In this document: in pieces, positions 1 to 9,365 of the stretch
How positions within the stretch are numbered: the first letter of the stretch is position 1
How the letters are laid out: each line of letters begins with the position of its first letter
DNA from: Actinomyces respiraculi
GTDB lineage: Bacteria > Actinomycetota > Actinomycetes > Actinomycetales > Actinomycetaceae
Direction: 5' to 3'
DNA: 64,000 bases
Assembly (NCBI RefSeq): GCF_014595995.2
Contig: NZ_CP063989.1
Span: 1,860,001-1,924,000 of the forward strand
Translations under genes and position numbers: made by a program
Notes under the pieces: model-generated
The model's input: only the letters and a program-made list of their open reading frames with translations
What the model was told of the DNA's origin: nothing
The model's database searches: none

Positions 1-2301
1 CACGGTCAGGGAGCGGAAGTCCTCGTTGAACACGTCGCGTACGACGCGCACGGCGAGCTCGGGCTCGCCCTTGAGCAGGACAGGTGCCTTACCGGAGCCG
101 GCGAGCACCCGCGTGGCCTTCTTGTCGATGGACTGCCACTGCTTGAGCAGTCGCTCGACATCGGCGGTCAGCTGCTCCTCGCTGGCGCCCTCGGCGGCGG
201 TGCGCACGATGACACCGGCGGCGTCGGGCACGATCTTCTTAAGGATCTTCTTCAGGCGGGCACGCTCGGTGTCGGGCAGCTTGCGGGAGATACCGGTCAT
301 CGTGCCGCCGGGCACGAGGACGAGGTAGCGGCCGGCGAGAGTGACCTGGCTGGTCAGGCGCGCACCCTTGTGACCGATGGGGTCCTTGGTGACCTGCACG
401 AGGACGGTGTCGCCGCTGGAGAGGGCGTCCTCGATGCGGCGCGGCTTGCCCTCCATACCGGCGGCGTCCCAGTTGACCTCGCCGGCGTAGAGCACGGCGT
501 TGCGGCCCTTGCCCAGGTCAACGAAGGCGGCCTCCATCGACGGCAGGACGTTCTGGACGCGGCCGACGTAGACGTTGCCGACCATGGAGGTCTGGGTGTG
601 GCGGGCGACGTAGTGCTCGACGAGCAGCCCGTCCTCGAGGACGGCGATCTGGTTGAGGCCGTCCTGCTCGCGGATGATCATCTGCCGGTCGACGCTCTCG
701 CGGCGGGCCAGGAACTCGGCCTCGGTGACGATGGGGCGACGGCGTCCGGCGGCGCGCCCCTCACGGCGGCGCTGGCGCTTGGCCTCCAGGCGGGTGGAGC
801 CCTTGAGCGCGGTGACCTCGTCGCGCACGTCGCGGCTCTCACGGCCGCTCTCGGCACGGGACGAGCGGGAACGGCGACGGCGACGACGACGCGAGCTGAT
901 CTCGTCCTCCTCATCGCCGTCGGTCTCGTCGACACTGCCGGGACCGGTGGGGGTCTCGTCGGATGAGTCGGCCGTGGGCGCTGTGGACCCAGCGGTCTCA
1001 CTGGCCTCAGCGGACTCGGTGGCCTCGTCGGAGCGCGAGCGGGAGCGGCGGCCACGACCGCCGCGGCGGCGCTTGCGGCGCCCGCCCTCAGCGGCGTCAG
1101 TGGAGTCGCCGGCCTCGGAGGCGGCGGTCTCCTCGGTCTCGGTCGCGTCCGGCTCAGTCGTCTCCGACTCGTCGGGCTCCGGCGTGGTCGTCTCGGTGAC
1201 CTTGGGGGCGACAGCCGGCTGCGGGGCGGGAGCAGCCTCGGGGGTGGCCTGGGAGGCGGTGACCTTGCGACGACGGCGTCCGCGCGAGGCGGGGGGCGTG
1301 GCGGGGGCCTGGTCCTGGTCCTGTGAGCGCTCGGCGGCCGGCTCGGCGGGGGCCGCCGGGGCCACGTCCTCGACCTCGGGGGCGGCCTGCGGGGCGGCCT
1401 GGACGGCCGTGACCTTGCGACGACGGCGGGCGCGGGAGGGGTCGGGCGCCTGGAAGAGGAGAGATGCGGCAGGCAGGCGCGGTGCCTCGTCAGTCTCAGC
1501 GGTTTCGGCAGTCTCAGCGGCGGCGCCCTCCTCGTCCGGGCTGTCGGCACTGTCGGCAGTGCCGGTGTCATCGCCGGTGGAGGCCTCGGCGGTGCCGGCG
1601 CTGGAGACGGTGGCCTCGGCCGTGACATCGGTGGGACTGGCCAGGACCTCGGGCTCACCGGCGGCCTCGGGGGCGGGGTCGGCCTCGGGGGCCGCCTGGG
1701 CGGCGGTGACCCGACGACGACGAGGGGCGCGCGCCGCGGGCTTCGCAGCCTGCGTCGTGATGTCCTCGGTCTTCGTGTCCTCGGTGCTGGCGTCCTTGGT
1801 CTTAGAACCCTTGGCCTTAGATGCCGTGGTCTTCGTGTCCTTGGCTTTGGCGCCCTTGGTCTCGGCGTCCTTGGTCTTGGCGGCCTTGGTCTTGGCGGCC
1901 TTGGTCCTGGTGGCCTTGGTCTTGGCGTCCTTGGTCTTGGCGTCCTCAGCTCCTGCGGCGGCCGGGGCCGCGGCGCGCCGGGGGCGGGTACCCGTGCGAC
2001 GGGCGGGCTTCGCGCTTGTGGTCGAGGGATCCTCAGCCACAGCATCCCCAGTCACAGTGCCGTTCCCCGCGTCGTCCGATGCGCCAGCACCGGATCCCTC
2101 GCCGTCGGCCGACGGTACGGGGGTCTTGGCCGCGGGGGCCTTGGTGGGGGCGGTGGCCTTGGACGTCGCGCGGCGGCGGCGCGCCTTGGGAGCCGCCTCG
2201 GCGGCAGGAGCCTGCACAGTGGATTCAGTGGGTTCAGTGGGTGCCGTGACCTCGCCCTCAGTGGCTTCGAGGGACTGGTCGGGGGTCATGGGTGACGTCA
2301 T
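1..2301 (-). CDS. rne: Ribonuclease E/G family protein, 5' part (3' end outside window)
   Basis: Endoribonuclease of RNA processing and decay, cytosolic. The first 767 codons are visible and the gene runs off the left edge. The first ~500 residues are low complexity (Ala/Thr/Pro/Glu/Lys/Arg), with a Lys-Thr-Lys-Asp/Ala pentapeptide-like tract (about 1795-1950), three separate copies of an Arg-rich motif ending VTAxQA, and Arg-Ser-rich blocks. The conserved core then begins, with an S1-like stretch (GNVYVGRVQNVLPSMEAAFV, about 520-600) and the following RNase E/G region (LAGRYLVLVPGG). ATG 2301 was chosen because GGAGAG lies 11 nt upstream; ATG 2289 is in frame and possible. The catalytic DNase I-like subdomain lies beyond the edge. 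Long disordered N-terminal extensions are usual in high-GC actinobacterial RNase E/G. Confidence 0.9.
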   Translation of the reverse strand, partial: MTSPMTPDQSLEATEGEVTAPTEPTESTVQAPAAEAAPKARRRRATSKATAPTKAPAAKTPVPSADGEGSGAGASDDAGNGTVTGDAVAEDPSTTSAKPARRTGTRPRRAAAPAAAGAEDAKTKDAKTKATRTKAAKTKAAKTKDAETKGAKAKDTKTTASKAKGSKTKDASTEDTKTEDITTQAAKPAARAPRRRRVTAAQAAPEADPAPEAAGEPEVLASPTDVTAEATVSSAGTAEASTGDDTGTADSADSPDEEGAAAETAETAETDEAPRLPAASLLFQAPDPSRARRRRKVTAVQAAPQAAPEVEDVAPAAPAEPAAERSQDQDQAPATPPASRGRRRRKVTASQATPEAAPAPQPAVAPKVTETTTPEPDESETTEPDATETEETAASEAGDSTDAAEGGRRKRRRGGRGRRSRSRSDEATESAEASETAGSTAPTADSSDETPTGPGSVDETDGDEEDEISSRRRRRRRSRSSRAESGRESRDVRDEVTALKGSTRLEAKRQRRREGRAAGRRRPIVTEAEFLARRESVDRQMIIREQDGLNQIAVLEDGLLVEHYVARHTQTSMVGNVYVGRVQNVLPSMEAAFVDLGKGRNAVLYAGEVNWDAAGMEGKPRRIEDALSSGDTVLVQVTKDPIGHKGARLTSQVTLAGRYLVLVPGGTMTGISRKLPDTERARLKKILKKIVPDAAGVIVRTAAEGASEEQLTADVERLLKQWQSIDKKATRVLAGSGKAPVLLKGEPELAVRVVRDVFNEDFRSLTV

Positions 2302-2365
2302 GGTGCGTCGCACTCTCCGGGGCACCGCTGCTCCCGCCGTACCCTCGGGCGCGCGGTGCGCTCGT

Positions 2366-2383
2366 GCTCCCTGGTGCGGGAGC
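2366..2383 (-). other. Small hairpin with U7 tract in the rne 5' leader
   Basis: GCTCCC (2366-2371) and GGGAGC (2378-2383) form a 6-bp stem with a 6-nt loop. On the rne-sense (minus) strand, seven T residues lie immediately 5' of it (2384-2390). A U-tract before the stem is the wrong order for a terminator of this strand. It lies 65 nt upstream of the start codon and may be in the rne 5' UTR. E. coli rne is autoregulated through 5'-UTR structures; the same here is only inference. Confidence 0.3.
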
Positions 2384-2809
2384 AAAAAAAGTCTGTGTGT
2401 ACGCCTGATGGCGCCGGACCGGGGTCACCCGCACGAGACGGGACCGCAGCAGCGCTCAAGGCGGCGCAAGGTTCCCGGACGGGGTGGACCCTGAGGTCCG
2501 GACACCGGGAGCCGGTACGCAGCACCCGGGGCCGGTCCGAGTATCACACACGTACCGTCATCGCGGAGCCAGGCCGCCACCCGCGGCGACGGTCGCGGTC
2601 CCAGCGGCGGCCCCAACGGCGGCCCGCAGCCCCCCGTAGGGGCGCCCAGCACACCGCGCCCACCCCCTGACCGAAGGTCGTTCCTGACGCCCGGGCCCGG
2701 CGTGTCACGTCGTCGCCCCTCCTGGGCCGCACCTGGCGCGTTTGACCTTCCCAACACCCCGGTTCTTCACGACAGTGCGTCAGCGAAGGCATACACTCAG
2801 ACTATCCCT

Positions 2810-2825
2810 TGTGACCTCCGTCACG
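2810..2825 (+). promoter_or_regulatory. CRP/FNR-family-like operator upstream of cydA
   Basis: TGTGACCTCCGTCACG matches the CRP-type consensus TGTGA-N6-TCACA at 9 of 10 defined positions. It lies 45-60 nt before the cydA ATG. CRP-type regulation of cydAB is known in mycobacteria, so control by a CRP/FNR-family regulator is plausible. The assignment rests on motif match alone. Confidence 0.5.
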
Positions 2826-2869
2826 GATTTACTTATCTGTCTTATCACCTATCCCGAAAGGTGGCGCCG

Positions 2870-4366
2870 ATGGTGACCGCACCGATGGCGTTGGACGCCC
2901 TTGAGCTTGCTCGATGGCAGTTCGGCATCACGACCGTGTACCACTTCGTCCTCGTTCCCCTGACAATCGGCCTGTCACCGCTCGTCGCCCTCATGGAGAC
3001 CCTCTATCTCCGCACGGGCAATGAGCAGTGGCGCGTTGCCACGAAGTTCTTCGGCAAGATCCTGCTCATCAACTTCGCCCTCGGTGTCGCTACCGGCATC
3101 GTCCAGGAGTTCCAGTTCGGCATGAACTGGTCTGAGTACTCCCTCTTCGTCGGCAACATCTTCGGCGCCCCGCTCGCCTTCGAGGCGCTGCTGGCCTTCT
3201 TCATGGAGTCGACCTTCCTCGGCCTGTGGATCTTCGGTTGGGACCGCCTCTCCGGCCGCCTGCACAACCTGTGCATCTGGATGGTCGCCCTGGGCACCAA
3301 CCTGTCCGCCGCCTTCATTCTCGCGGCCAACTCCTGGATGCAGCACCCCGTCGGCGCCGTCGTCAACCCCGAGACCGGCCGCGCCGAGCTCGACGGCATT
3401 GGCGGCTTCTTCGCCGTCCTGACCAACAGCATCTTCCTACACGCCTTCGCCCACACGATCGCCTCGTCGCTGCTGACCGCCGGTGCCCTCGTCGCCGGTG
3501 TGTCCGTCTGGTGGATGGTCAAGGCCGCCCGTGCGAAGCAGGACTTCGAGGCCCGCCAGACCTGGCGCCGCATGACCCGCTTCGGCGCCGTCACCATGAT
3601 CATCGCCGGCCTGCTCGCCGCCGGCACCGGCCACGCCATGGGGCAGGTCGTCGCCAAGGAGCAGCCCGCCAAGATGGCCGCCGCCGAGGGCCTGTACGAC
3701 AGCACGGAGGGCGCCCCCTTCACGCTCATCGCCATCGGTAACGACGAGGACTCCACCATCCGCTTCATCTCGGTGCCCTACCTCTACTCCCTCCTGGCCA
3801 CCAATAACCCGAACGCTGAGCTCATGGGCCTCAACGACGCCCAGGAGATGTACGAGGAGCTCTACGGCGAGGGCGCGGACTACACCCCCAACGTCATGAC
3901 CACCTTCTGGTCCTTCCGCCTCATGATCGGCCTGGGCAGCCTGTCCATCGCCATCGGCGCCCTGGCCCTGTGGCTCACCCGCAAGGACCGCCTCATCACC
4001 GACAAGCGGCTGGGGACCGCCGCCCTGTGGTCCGTCGGCCTGCCCTTCCTCGCCTGCTCCTTCGGCTGGATCTTCACCGAGATCGGCCGCCAACCCTGGG
4101 TCGTCGTCCCCAACCTCGGCGACCCCATGAGCGAGGTCTACATGCTCACCCTCAACGGCGTGTCCCCCGTCGTCTCCGCCGGCACCGTCCTGGCCTCGAT
4201 GGTCATCTTCACGCTGTTGTACGCCGCCCTCGGCGTCGTCTGGTTCGTGCTCCTGCGCCGTTACGTCCGTGAGGGCGTGCACACCCAGACCAAGGAGTCC
4301 GTCAAGGCCGTCGAGAAGGCCGGCGCCGAGGGCACCCCGGCCCCCGCCCTGTCCTTCGAGTACTGA
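2870..4366 (+). CDS. cydA: Cytochrome bd ubiquinol/menaquinol oxidase subunit I
   Basis: Heme-bearing subunit of the bd-type quinol oxidase: oxidises quinol and reduces O2 to water with high affinity, in the cytoplasmic membrane. 498 aa, multiple membrane helices. Heme ligand candidates are visible: His25 in VYHFVLVP (E. coli His19), the His in HAFAHTIAS (E. coli His186 region) and the Met in FWSFRLMIGLG (E. coli Met393). The GRQPW motif is present. The length fits the short-Q-loop class. ATG 2870 is preceded by GAAAGG at good spacing; in-frame codons further upstream lack an RBS and add residues unlike the family. cydB follows after 23 nt. Confidence 0.97.
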   Translation: MVTAPMALDALELARWQFGITTVYHFVLVPLTIGLSPLVALMETLYLRTGNEQWRVATKFFGKILLINFALGVATGIVQEFQFGMNWSEYSLFVGNIFGAPLAFEALLAFFMESTFLGLWIFGWDRLSGRLHNLCIWMVALGTNLSAAFILAANSWMQHPVGAVVNPETGRAELDGIGGFFAVLTNSIFLHAFAHTIASSLLTAGALVAGVSVWWMVKAARAKQDFEARQTWRRMTRFGAVTMIIAGLLAAGTGHAMGQVVAKEQPAKMAAAEGLYDSTEGAPFTLIAIGNDEDSTIRFISVPYLYSLLATNNPNAELMGLNDAQEMYEELYGEGADYTPNVMTTFWSFRLMIGLGSLSIAIGALALWLTRKDRLITDKRLGTAALWSVGLPFLACSFGWIFTEIGRQPWVVVPNLGDPMSEVYMLTLNGVSPVVSAGTVLASMVIFTLLYAALGVVWFVLLRRYVREGVHTQTKESVKAVEKAGAEGTPAPALSFEY

Positions 4367-4389
4367 GCCGAGAGAAGAAAGAACACACC

Positions 4390-5520
4390 ATGACGCTCTC
4401 CATCCTCTGGTTCATCCTCATCGCAATCCTCTGGGTCGGCTACCTCACCCTTGAGGGCTTCGACTTCGGTGTCGGCATGCTGCTCAAGATCCTCGGCCGC
4501 GACGAGCGCGAGCGCCGCGCCATGCTCAAGGCCATCGGCCCCCACTGGGACGGCAACGAGGTCTGGCTCCTGACCGCCGGCGGCGCCACCTTCGCCGCCT
4601 TCCCCGAGTGGTACGGCACTCTCTTCTCCGGCGCCTACCTCGTCCTGTTCATCATCCTCCTGTGCCTCATCGTGCGCGTGTGCGCCCTGGAGTGGCGTCC
4701 CAAGATCAACTCCCAGCGCTGGCGTGACACCTGGGACTGGCTCCACACCATCTCCACCTGGCTTCCCGCCGTCCTGTGGGGTGCGGCCTTCGCCAACCTG
4801 GTCCAGGGCATGAAGATTGAGGTCGTCGAGACCGCCACCGGTGCCGTCGTGCCCGCCTCCGAGATCGGCGGCGAGCTCGTCCGTGGTGCCTCCCACCAGA
4901 TTACCGGCGGCTTCTTCAGCCTGCTGACGCCCTTCACCCTGCTGGGTGGGGTCGTCACCTGCCTGCTGTTCCTCACCCACGGTGCCCTGTTCATCGCCCT
5001 CAAGACCACCGGTGAGCTCTCCAGCCGCGCCGAGGCCTTCGCCCGCCGCACCGGCATCGCCTCGACGCTGGTGTGCGCCGTGTGGGCCCTGTGGGCGCAG
5101 CTCATCTACTCCCTCAACGCGCTGGCCTGGCTGCCGCTCGTGCTCGCCGCCGCAGGCCTCATCGCCTCGCTGTGGATGGGCTGGCAGGGGCGCCAGGGCT
5201 GGGCCTTCGCCCTGCACTTCGCGGGCATCGCCTTCGCGGTGGTGTTCATCTTCTCGGCCATGGCGCCCAACGTCATGCGCTCGTCCATCAATGACGCCTA
5301 CTCGCTGACGATCTCCCAAGCCGCCAGCACCGACACGACGCTCATCATCATGACCGTCGCGGCCGTCATCTTCGTGCCCGTCGTGCTCGTCTACACGGTC
5401 TGGGGTTACAAGGTCTTCTCCCGGCGGATCAACGCCAAGGAGATCAACCCCGACGAGGGCGGTTTGCACCCCACCAAGGTGCGTGACTCCCTCCAGCCCG
5501 AGGCCGCCATCGGCTACTGA
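4390..5520 (+). CDS. cydB: Cytochrome bd oxidase subunit II
   Basis: Second structural subunit of the bd oxidase, an integral membrane protein of 376 aa with the usual start (SILWFILIAILWVGYLTLEG) and GFDFGVGML. It pairs with CydA to form the quinol oxidase. GAGAGAAGAAAG precedes the ATG. It is the second gene of a cydAB operon; a strong hairpin 64 nt after the stop probably ends or attenuates that transcript before cydD. Confidence 0.97.
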   Translation: MTLSILWFILIAILWVGYLTLEGFDFGVGMLLKILGRDERERRAMLKAIGPHWDGNEVWLLTAGGATFAAFPEWYGTLFSGAYLVLFIILLCLIVRVCALEWRPKINSQRWRDTWDWLHTISTWLPAVLWGAAFANLVQGMKIEVVETATGAVVPASEIGGELVRGASHQITGGFFSLLTPFTLLGGVVTCLLFLTHGALFIALKTTGELSSRAEAFARRTGIASTLVCAVWALWAQLIYSLNALAWLPLVLAAAGLIASLWMGWQGRQGWAFALHFAGIAFAVVFIFSAMAPNVMRSSINDAYSLTISQAASTDTTLIIMTVAAVIFVPVVLVYTVWGYKVFSRRINAKEINPDEGGLHPTKVRDSLQPEAAIGY

Positions 5521-5583
5521 CCGGGGCGGCACGCCTCATACAGGCCTCGCGCAGGCCAACAGCCGGGGTGAGCCGGTCCGGCA

Positions 5584-5621
5584 CGGGACCCGCCGACTGC
5601 ACGGGCAGTCGGCGGGTCCCG
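5584..5621 (+). terminator. 17-bp hairpin between cydB and cydD
   Basis: Perfect inverted repeat: arms 5584-5600 and 5605-5621 with a 4-nt loop (CGGGACCCGCCGACTGC and its complement). There is no T-tract, which is common for actinobacterial terminators. It separates cydAB from cydDC, so partial readthrough could set their ratio. Confidence 0.7.
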
Positions 5622-5739
5622 GCGTCTACGCACCGGTGAGACCTCACCCCGCACCAGTGGCCGGGCCCGGTGGTCCGCCCCGCAGCTCACCTGGCAGGCG
5701 AGTCCTGGGACCAGCGTCCCATCCCACTATCCTGAGCGA

Positions 5740-7494
5740 GTGAAGCCACTGGACCCCCGCCTCATGCGCTACGCGCGTACCGCCCGGCGATACATCGTGT
5801 TCACCGCCCTGAGTGGCCTGGTCCTCTCCCTGCTCGTCATCGGCCAGGCCTGGCTCATCTCCCGCATCATCTCCCCCGTCATCACCGGCCAAGCCCATGC
5901 CGACCAGGTGATGCCGCTCGTCGGCGCCCTCGCCGTCGTCGTCCTCGCACGAGCCGGCGTCCTGCACCTTCAGGAGGCCCGCGCCCACCGGGCCGCCGTC
6001 GGCACCACCATTGAGCTGCGCCGCCAGGTCCTCGAGCACGCCGCCGCGCTCGGACCCCGGTGGCAGACCGAGCACGCCAGCGAGACCGCCACCCTCCTCA
6101 CCCGCGGACTGGACGACCTCGAGCCCTACCTCACACGCTACCTGCCCCAGCTGCTGCTCGCGGCCACCGCCACTCCCCTGCTCGGCCTCGTCATGCTTAT
6201 GCAAGACCTCGCCTCCACCGTCGTCGTCGTCCTGACCATGCCGCTCATCCCAATCTTCATGATCCTCATCGGCAGGCTCACCGAGCGTCACTCCAAGGAC
6301 CGCCTCGACGCCATGGAGCGGCTCGGCTCCCAGGTGCTCGACCTCATCGCCGGGCTGCCCACCCTCAAGGCCTTCGGACGCGAGGTCGGCCCCGGCCGGC
6401 GCGTCAAGGCGCTCGGGCGTGCCTACAACCGCACCACCATGACGACCCTGCGCGTCGCCTTCCTGTCCGGTGCCGTCCTGGAGTTCCTCACCACCCTGTC
6501 CGTGGCCATCATCGCCGTCGAGGTCGGCTTCCGGCTCCTGTTCGGCCACCTCGACCTCGCCACAGGCCTGCTCGTCATCATGATCGCCCCCGAGGTCTAC
6601 CAACCCCTGCGCCAGGTCGGCTTCCAGTTCCACGCCTCAGCCAACGGCGCCGCCGCCGCCAACGCCGTCTTCACGGTGCTCCAGACGCCCCTGCCCACGC
6701 GCGGCTCGCTCCCCGCCCCCGACGTGTCGACGGCGACCCTCGAGATTGAGGACCTGAGCGTGCGCGCCCGCGGTTCCTGGGCCCCCGGTGGCCTCACCGC
6801 GACAATCCGCCCAGGGCGCCTGACCGCCTTGGCCGGGCCCTCCGGCGCGGGCAAGACGACCACCTCCCAGGTCCTGCTGCACCTGCTTGAGCCTGACCGC
6901 GGCAGCGTGCACGTCCTCGCCGCCGACGGCGCCCGCACAGACCTGGAGGACATCTCTCCCACCTCCTGGTGGGAGCAGGTCACCTTGGTGCCCCAGCGCC
7001 CCACCATCGTGCCCGGCACACTCCTTGACAACGTCCTGGGTCCCGAGGCCGCCCAGCGTCCCGGCGCGCACGAGGACCCCGCCCTGCAGGCCGCCGCCCG
7101 CGCCTGCGGCCTGGACGAGGTGGTCGCCACCCTCGACGAGGGCTGGCACCAGCGCATCGGGCAGGGCGGGGTCGGCCTGTCCGTCGGCCAGCGCCAGCGC
7201 CTCGCGCTCACCCGGGCCCTGCTCGAGCGCACCCCCCTCGTCGTGCTCGATGAGCCCACCGCCCACCTCGACGCCGCCAGCGAGGCCCACGTCGTCGACG
7301 CCGTCGAGGCGCTGAGGGCCGCCAGCCGCACCGTCATCGTCATCGCCCACCGCAGCGCCCTGCTGGCCGTCGCCGACGACGTCATCACCGTCTCCAGCGT
7401 CCCACTCGAGGAGGCCGATCCGGACGACGGGGCCGGGTCGGACGAGCCCCACGCCACCGCACCCGCACAGGGCCTGAAGGAGGAGCAGCGATGA
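5740..7494 (+). CDS. cydD: Thiol reductant ABC exporter subunit CydD
   Basis: Half-transporter (584 aa) with an N-terminal six-helix exporter domain and a C-terminal ATPase. CydDC exports glutathione/cysteine-type thiols and is needed for bd oxidase assembly. Visible motifs: Walker A GPSGAGKTT, signature LSVGQRQRLA, Walker B LVVLDEPTAHLD and a downstream switch His (IAHRSALL). The start is GTG 5740; ATG 5764 is an alternative. The stop overlaps the cydC start (ATGA), indicating translational coupling. Confidence 0.93.
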   Translation: MKPLDPRLMRYARTARRYIVFTALSGLVLSLLVIGQAWLISRIISPVITGQAHADQVMPLVGALAVVVLARAGVLHLQEARAHRAAVGTTIELRRQVLEHAAALGPRWQTEHASETATLLTRGLDDLEPYLTRYLPQLLLAATATPLLGLVMLMQDLASTVVVVLTMPLIPIFMILIGRLTERHSKDRLDAMERLGSQVLDLIAGLPTLKAFGREVGPGRRVKALGRAYNRTTMTTLRVAFLSGAVLEFLTTLSVAIIAVEVGFRLLFGHLDLATGLLVIMIAPEVYQPLRQVGFQFHASANGAAAANAVFTVLQTPLPTRGSLPAPDVSTATLEIEDLSVRARGSWAPGGLTATIRPGRLTALAGPSGAGKTTTSQVLLHLLEPDRGSVHVLAADGARTDLEDISPTSWWEQVTLVPQRPTIVPGTLLDNVLGPEAAQRPGAHEDPALQAAARACGLDEVVATLDEGWHQRIGQGGVGLSVGQRQRLALTRALLERTPLVVLDEPTAHLDAASEAHVVDAVEALRAASRTVIVIAHRSALLAVADDVITVSSVPLEEADPDDGAGSDEPHATAPAQGLKEEQR

Positions 7495-9365
7495 GCCTTA
7501 TCCTGACCCCCGCCGAGCGCCACGCCCTCGACCGGGCCACGCGGATGCTCGGCCTGGACTACGGGCGCTTCGCCCTGTCCGTCCTCACCGGCGCCCTCGG
7601 CCTGGCCTCCGCCGTCGCCCTGTCGGGCATCGCCGCCTGGCTCATCGCGCGTGCCTCCCTCACCGACGTGGTCGTCGCCCTGGGCGTCGCCCCCGTCCTC
7701 GTGCGCCTCTTCGGCGTCTCACGCTCCCTGTTGCGCTACTGCGAGCGGCTCGTCTCGCACGACACGGCCCTGCGCGGCATGAATGCCCTGCGCACCCGCG
7801 TCTACGAGGTCATGGCCTCCTCACGCACCGACACCGTCGCTGCCCTGCGCCGTGGTGACGTGCTCGCCCGGGTGGGGGCCGACGTCGACCGTGTGGGCGA
7901 CCTCGTCGTGCGCGCCTACCTGCCCGCCGCCGTCGCCGCCACCGTCGGGCTGCTCACGAGCCTCATCGTCGGCCTCATCTACTGGCCCGCCGGCCTGATC
8001 CTGGCGGCCTGCCTCCTGCTCGCCGGCCTGGGCGGGCCGCTGATGACCGTGCGCGCCGCCCGTGCCGCCGAGCTCGCCCGGCAGGAGGAGAGCACCGACC
8101 TGGCCGCCATCAGCCTCACCGTCCTCGAGGACGGTGCCGAGCTCGGTGTCCTGGGCCGCATGGGGCCCGTCATGGACGCCCTGGAGAGCACCGAGGCCCG
8201 CATGGCAGCGGCCCGCGACCGTGCCGCCCGGCCCGCCGCGGCAGCCGCCGCCGTCGACGCCCTGGCTATGGGGCTGTCCGTCATCGGCAGCATCCTCGTG
8301 GGCCTGCCCGCCGTGCACAGCGGGGCGCTGTCGGCCGAGTGGCTCGCCGTCATCACACTCCTGCCCCTGTCCGCCTTCGAGGCCACCGCGGCCCTGGGAC
8401 CCGCCAGCGTCCAGCTCGTCACCTCGGCCGGAGCGGCCGTGCGGGTCATCGAGCTCGTGGAGGCCGCCGAGGCCTCGCGCGCCACAGTGCCCGCTCCCAC
8501 CCCGCTGCCCCCGCTGGACGAGGCCCAGGGGGGCCCGGTCCTGCGCGCCCGCGGCCTGGCGGTGGGCTGGCCCGGCGGCCCGGTCGTCGCCCAGGGCATC
8601 GACCTCGAGCTGCGGCCGGGGCGCAGCCTCGCCATCGCAGGCCCCTCCGGCATCGGCAAGACCACCCTGCTGTACACGCTCGCCGGGCTGCTCGCGCCCC
8701 GGGCCGGCACCGTTGAGCTCGACGGCGTGCCCGTCTGGTCCGCTCCACGCGCGCAGGTGCACGAACGCCTGAGCGTCACCACCGAGGACGCCCACGTTTT
8801 TGCCACCAGCGTCTTGGAGAACCTGCGCGTGGCCTGGGGACGGCTCGACGCGCCCACGGCCGAGGAGCACCTGGCCGCCGCCGGGCTGGAGGACTGGTAC
8901 CGGGCGCTGCCGCAGGGCCTGGACACGATGCTCGGCGAGGGAGGCCAGGGCGTGTCCGGGGGTGAGCGGCGCCGCCTCCTGCTGGCCCGCGCCCTGTGCT
9001 CGCCGGCCCGGCTCATGATGCTTGACGAGCCCGCCGAGCACCTCGACCCGGCCACCGCCGACCGCCTCGTCGGCGGCCTGCTCGCCGTCGGCCATGAGGA
9101 CTCTGCGCTGGTCGGCGCCGAGAGCGCGCGCGGCGTGCTTGTGGTCACGCACCGCCTAAGCGCCCTGGCCGGCGCCGATGAGGTCATCGTCCTCGGGCGC
9201 CCCGACGCTCAGGCCCCGAGCGCGCCGGCCACCGTCACCGACCGGGGCACGCACGACGAGCTGCGCGGGCGCAACACGGCCTACGCCTGGTCGCTCGCGC
9301 AGGAGGACCTGGCCGAGGACCCCACCATCCTGGCCACGCCACGCACTCAGGAGGTGTGTTCATGA
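7491..9365 (+). CDS. cydC: Thiol reductant ABC exporter subunit CydC
   Basis: Partner half-transporter of CydD (624 aa), with an exporter membrane domain followed by an ATPase. Walker A is GPSGIGKTTLL, the signature is VSGGERRRLLLARAL and Walker B is LMMLDEPAEHLD. AAGGAGGAGCAGCG precedes the ATG. The gene overlaps cydD at its start and the downstream sensor kinase at its end by ATGA, so the three are probably expressed as one unit. Confidence 0.93.
   Translation: MSLILTPAERHALDRATRMLGLDYGRFALSVLTGALGLASAVALSGIAAWLIARASLTDVVVALGVAPVLVRLFGVSRSLLRYCERLVSHDTALRGMNALRTRVYEVMASSRTDTVAALRRGDVLARVGADVDRVGDLVVRAYLPAAVAATVGLLTSLIVGLIYWPAGLILAACLLLAGLGGPLMTVRAARAAELARQEESTDLAAISLTVLEDGAELGVLGRMGPVMDALESTEARMAAARDRAARPAAAAAAVDALAMGLSVIGSILVGLPAVHSGALSAEWLAVITLLPLSAFEATAALGPASVQLVTSAGAAVRVIELVEAAEASRATVPAPTPLPPLDEAQGGPVLRARGLAVGWPGGPVVAQGIDLELRPGRSLAIAGPSGIGKTTLLYTLAGLLAPRAGTVELDGVPVWSAPRAQVHERLSVTTEDAHVFATSVLENLRVAWGRLDAPTAEEHLAAAGLEDWYRALPQGLDTMLGEGGQGVSGGERRRLLLARALCSPARLMMLDEPAEHLDPATADRLVGGLLAVGHEDSALVGAESARGVLVVTHRLSALAGADEVIVLGRPDAQAPSAPATVTDRGTHDELRGRNTAYAWSLAQEDLAEDPTILATPRTQEVCS

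Larger units (their letters stand above)
2302..2869. other. Divergent intergenic region rne / cydA
   Basis: About 570 bp between the divergently transcribed rne and cydA. No credible coding sequence was seen; open frames here lack initiation signals and homology. It should contain promoters for both genes. The only recognisable elements are the small rne-leader hairpin near 2366-2390 and a CRP-like palindrome at 2810-2825. Confidence 0.6.

Noticed and set aside
653..2494. 613-codon plus-strand frame and 455-codon minus frame over the rne region
   Set aside because: Both are out of frame with the RNase E/G gene, which shows the conserved S1/RNase E core; the alternatives are Ser/Ala/Arg/Pro low-complexity shadows.
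3437..5532. Long minus-strand open frames (281 and 423 codons) across cydA and cydB
   Set aside because: Antisense shadows typical of high GC: composition is Gly/Asp/Glu/Val/Ala-rich without domains, while the plus strand encodes textbook CydA and CydB.
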